Below, piece by piece: positions 60,091-64,000 of a DNA stretch of 64,000 nt; the stretch's first letter is position 1, and each line of letters starts with the position of its first letter. The translations under genes were made by a program, and so were the position numbers. Origin of the DNA: Epiperipatus broadwayi (taxonomy: Eukaryota > Onychophora > Udeonychophora > Euonychophora > Peripatidae); contig JAQFVV010006502.1 in assembly GCA_028023455.1 (NCBI GenBank), positions 992,001 to 1,056,000 of the forward strand, given 5' to 3'. Below the pieces are notes generated by a model. It was not told the origin of the DNA. It did no database searches and saw nothing but the letters and a program-made list of their open reading frames with translations.

Positions 60091-60955
60091 AAATACAGAG
60101 TATTTATCTGTTTTCCTTATCGGAATATCCCGCCTCAAGACTCACTAAACTCAGGAATTTAATTAAATATTTTTCAATTTATAATCCAGATCTTAGATAA
60201 CTTGTGTTAGAAACATTCCATAAGCTATTATTATAATTAAGATTTTTCGTTGCAAACAATTGTCCAATTTAGATTTTAAAATAACTTAAATCTTATCTAA
60301 GGAGATTTTAATTAGTAAATTTTGAACTAGTTTTACTTTTTACGAATTCCAGGTGTGGTCGTTAATGACACTTGTTTACAACCAAAAATCTTTTAATTAC
60401 TTGACCAGCTTTTATTTTTAATCTTACATATAATAGAAATTTTTAATCTTACATATAATAGAAACTCTTTCTATTTAAAAACAACCTTTTAACATTTTTT
60501 AAAACGAAAACATTTTTAACATATTTATTAAAAATAATTTACAAATATATTTTGATATAGCTTTTAAATATATTTTCGAGAAACTTTTCCCTGAAATATA
60601 TTTAAAACAATAAATCTTTTAACAATTTTTAAACATATTCAATATTATTTTTAGATAATGGCTTTTACATATTTTAAATCATGTCTTTCTTCTATATAGC
60701 ACAGATTATATATCCACATACGAAATTACAATATACGCGTTAAAATATAAGAAGATAAAACTCATTAAAGTCTTCATTTGCATTTCATCTATATCAGATC
60801 TACTCTTGATTATGTCACTATAATCTGTATATCTATTAACATTGAAATGAGTTTTACTACCAACAAAGGAAAACAAAAACATATTTTAAATAAATGTAAA
60901 TATTTTTTTTTTTTTTTAAATATTTATTTTAATTAATAAATGCTTTGTGTCTGTT
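60091..60955. other. Unassigned AT-rich DNA
   Basis: Contains a 25-bp two-copy repeat (TTTAATCTTACATATAATAG) at about 60415-60465 and a T run at about 60904-60918. Nothing else was recognised. Confidence 0.6.
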
Positions 60956-60962
60956 TTGTAAT

Positions 60963-61336
60963 AAGTAATATATATTAGATATATATTGAGTAATATATAT
61001 TAGATATATATTTCACACAAATAAATTAAGAGTGCGTAAAGAAAACAAATAAATGAAATATGATAAATAAATAAATAAATGGCAATTGGGTTTATTTATC
61101 TTCATTATCAAAGCTGTGTGCTAAATGAATTGTTGTGTGCTAAATTTGCATACACTTTGCATTTCTTATAGCAACAGTTTTACTTCACAATTCATTTAGC
61201 CACAGCTTTGATAATGAACGTATTCCTTCAAAAATACTAGCCATTTATTTATTTATCGTATTTTATTTATTTGTTTATTTTACGCACTCATAATTTTATT
61301 TGTGTGAAATATATATATCGCATATATATATATTAC
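60963..61336. repeat. Foldback (MITE-like) element with arms of about 150 bp
   Basis: The left arm (to about 61130) and right arm (from about 61190) mirror each other: AAGTAATATATAT, ATATATATTTCACACAAATAAA, GAGTGCGTAAA, GATAAATAAATAAATGGC, CATTATCAAAGCTGTG and CTAAATGAATTGT. The loop contains GCATACACTTTGCA. A 26-bp duplication (AGTAATATATATTAGATATA) lies at the left end. No coding. Confidence 0.82.
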
Positions 61337-63480
61337 TTTAATTTGTATAAGGGGGGAGGGGGTGCCTTAGATATCACATATCAGCCACAACAAAATGCTA
61401 CCAAGTACTTTTTTAGGCAATGATAACTAGCATTTATTGATTAAGATTTAAATATAGTAATCTTGTTCTCTCTATATATAAATTATTTGATTTATAATTT
61501 AAAATGAGAAAATGTTAATTTTGCATGTTTTGGCTTTTTTTTAAACTGTGCATTTTGGTGGGTTTTTCCAAATCACGTGACCCAAATTCTAAATTTTTTC
61601 TGTTTTCGTGTAGTTTTTTATCAGTTAGATGTATCGGATGATGTTTTTGGCTATTTTTGAAATTCAAAATGGCAGAGATCATATACTAAATTTGCACCCA
61701 ATTTTTTTCTTTTCATTTCTATTTGAAAGATGCATATTCAATAAGCAATTCTTAATTTTTTTAAAATTTACTTAGAAGTATCATTTTCAGTAACTTTCAT
61801 TAACATTATAATTAAGTTTGACAGTTCACAATTTAAGACAACACATTTGTTAAATGTCCATTGTTGTTATATCTGTAAACTATATCTCTTTTATAAAGCT
61901 TTTTTTAAAAATTATTTAGTTCAATTTTCTCTAAGTATTTTCCTTTTCTTGGAAAAATACAGAGAAAGCAAAGTGTAACATAAAACTTCTCCTGTATTAA
62001 AGATGACAGGTTATTTGTTACTTGCAAATTTCATATTGAGTAAGTATTTCAAAATATTCATTAAAGTTAATGTAAATTTAGCCTTTTTAACATTAGTAAT
62101 GGGTAATGATAATTAATAAAACTATCTTCAAATCAATTTTTTAATAGTTTTTTTTTAAAGTTTTAATTTCTTTTTTCTAAAGGGAAAACATAATAGTGAT
62201 AAGTAAAATAGTGTAATGTCCAGCATAGTTTTATAAATTAATATGAAAGAAAATATCACCCAATTTCTTTTATAATTTACTTCAAATTATAATTGATGAA
62301 ATTGAGTCATTATAAACTGATTATTTTTTCAAAGCATGATATTAATAGTTAAGAGAGTTCAAATTGAATTCAGCAATAAAACGAATACCTTATACAGTTG
62401 TCTAAAAATTTATTTTAGGTCAACAAAATATAAAACTTTAGTAAAATAACACTTAGATAATAAAAATAATTAAAGAAAATTATTACTGTTATTTAAATAT
62501 TAGAAGATTGTAGTAACCAGTCAGGAGATGAAGAAACAGAAGCCCCTGTATACTGACAATCTCCATCTTTTATATCTCTCTTGACAGATCCCATCAATTA
62601 ATCTATGTTTATAAAAATAATGACCCCTATGTGAGAAAATGTCAATGAATAAAGGAACTAATTAGAAAAATTATATAACATTGTTCTATTTTCTATTTTT
62701 AAATTCATGTGATACTAACAACAAAAGTTGACATGTATTTCATTAATTAATACATTTAATAAATAAAATAAGATAATAAATAGTATTTATTCCCTTTTAA
62801 AACAAAACATCATCTTTTTTTAATTTATATTTATCAGAAATTCTTATTTAAATTTTTAACCCTTTTATTACTGAGTTAAACCAAATATTTATTTTTAAAT
62901 GTTTAATGATTAAAATGAAATATCTTAGCAATTAAAACCAATAAATCAAAAATATACACATGCACATGGATTCTCACACACACATGCATACAGGACCTTA
63001 CATTTTTCTAAATTAAATTTATCCTGATAATTAACTTATATTTCTTTATACAACTGAATATTATTTAAATCAATTAATAAGCTTTAATTAGAGATATCTT
63101 TTTTTTTAAAAAACTTACCAAATAAAAGAACTTAATCAGGTGATTAGTTACTACAAAGACAATTAAATAATTGCATTCTAACACTCATAAACTATTTGTT
63201 AATATTTTTAAACTTTAACTATAAAATCAACTTTGTTTAGCTTTCTTTTTTCTAAAGTATACATAATTTAAATAGTGACTTTTAACCTAAAGCATACATC
63301 TTTTAACACTAAAATAATATATTGATAACAGCTTTTACATTATTAAATATTATCTATTTGATAGTTATAATTAATCAAATAAAGTAAAATATTAATGCAT
63401 AAGTTAAATAACCTAATTTACTCAAGTTACATTCAAATATCAGTCTTTCAAGCTAATTGAGCACATCCCTTTTGAGAGTG
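61337..63480. other. Unassigned AT-rich DNA
   Basis: A G-rich run (GGGGGGAGGGGG) lies at about 61351-61362, and a CACGTG palindrome at about 61575. No gene or element was recognised. Confidence 0.6.
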
Positions 63481-63486
63481 TTAAAT

Positions 63487-64000
63487 AAATGAATACTCTC
63501 CTCTTCAATCCAAGATATGGTATTTATGCAGGAATAAAAAGGATCCTCTTATTGCTACAACTCAAATTTTTTTATATGAGCAAATCTGAAGAACTGTTAA
63601 GAAGAGAGTGGGTAGAATTTTCACTTTAAATTACTATTTACAATGTTTTTTGACTGAATGATATCGGTGAAATTGCTTAGAATTTACTAAACGTCATTCT
63701 TACTGAAACTTAGTTATGAGTAAATAAGCAATTATTTTATCTAGTGCCATGTTTACAATTATATGACTAATAACTAAGTTTCAGTAAGAATGATATTTAG
63801 TAAATTCTAAGCAATTTCACCGACGTCATTCAATCAAAAAACATCGTAAATAGTAATTTAAAGTGAGAATTCTACTCACGCTCTCCTCAACAGTTCTTCA
63901 GATTCACTCATATAAAAGAATTTGAGTTGTAGGAATAAGAGAATCTTTTTTATTCCTGCATAAATACCATATCTTGGATTGAAGAGGAGAGTATTCATTT
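63487..64000. repeat. Foldback element reaching the window edge, arms of about 230 bp
   Basis: AAATGAATACTCTCCTCTTC (63487) is mirrored by the last 20 bases of the window. The arms pair inward through ATACCATATC or GATATGGTAT, CTCAAAT-TTTTTATATGAG, GAAGAACTGTT and ATTTACTAA-CGTCATTCTTACT to TTAGTTATGAG, leaving a loop of about 45 bp (about 63721-63765). There is more divergence between the arms than in the 18.7-kb foldback. It may extend past 64000. Confidence 0.88.

Overview
This 64-kb window looks like intergenic or intronic nuclear DNA from an AT-rich animal genome. I estimate GC at about a quarter. It has long (AT)n and (TAA)n microsatellites, no dense open reading frames, and a mixture of mobile elements found in invertebrate metazoans: RTE-type LINEs, other LINEs, Penelope-like elements, hAT-like and foldback DNA elements, tRNA-derived SINEs and a decayed LTR element. 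I found no intact protein-coding gene and no functional RNA gene. The species cannot be fixed from the sequence alone.

Layout. 1-874 is the 5' part of an RTE LINE (copy B, minus strand), cut by the window edge. 3.2-4.4 kb is a large foldback. 4.5-6.2 kb holds a LINE reverse-transcriptase scrap and a Penelope-like relic with a GIY-YIG endonuclease domain. 6.2-15 kb is mostly unassigned AT-rich DNA with (AT)n tracts, a possible solo LTR near 8.5 kb, an old LINE endonuclease relic near 12.7 kb and a SINE at 14.7 kb. 15.5-21.9 kb is a patchwork of duplications, a minus-strand Penelope-type terminal unit and two foldback elements.

22.4-33.4 kb is a LINE graveyard. RTE copy C (plus strand) is broken by an insertion and a (TAA)n expansion. 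Next comes a second LINE family (LINE-2, minus strand). A nearly full-length 3.3-kb RTE copy A has inserted into LINE-2, flanked by a 14-bp imperfect target duplication. A 5'-truncated RTE copy D (plus strand) follows. 34.9-40.8 kb contains another Penelope-type terminal unit, short tandem repeats, a tRNA-Gly(TCC) pseudogene, a SINE, two weak LINE scraps and trinucleotide arrays. 41-44.7 kb holds a gag/ORF1-like relic with a CCHC zinc knuckle and LINE-like 3' ends with TAA tails.

44.9-48.3 kb is a decayed but structurally complete Penelope-like element flanked by repeats of about 230-270 bp. 48.5-50.6 kb is a 2.06-kb non-autonomous hAT-like element with 15-16-bp terminal inverted repeats and an internal degenerate satellite. 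52-53.7 kb is a degenerate LTR element containing only a gag relic. 57.5-60 kb is richer in GC and has a TATA-like promoter motif, but I could not recognise a gene. 60.9-61.3 kb and 63.5-64.0 kb are further foldback elements; the last one reaches the window edge.

Nothing here works together as a pathway. The order of events that can be read is insertion, nesting, decay and microsatellite growth. Domain calls come from reading translated motifs by eye, and no database search was available.
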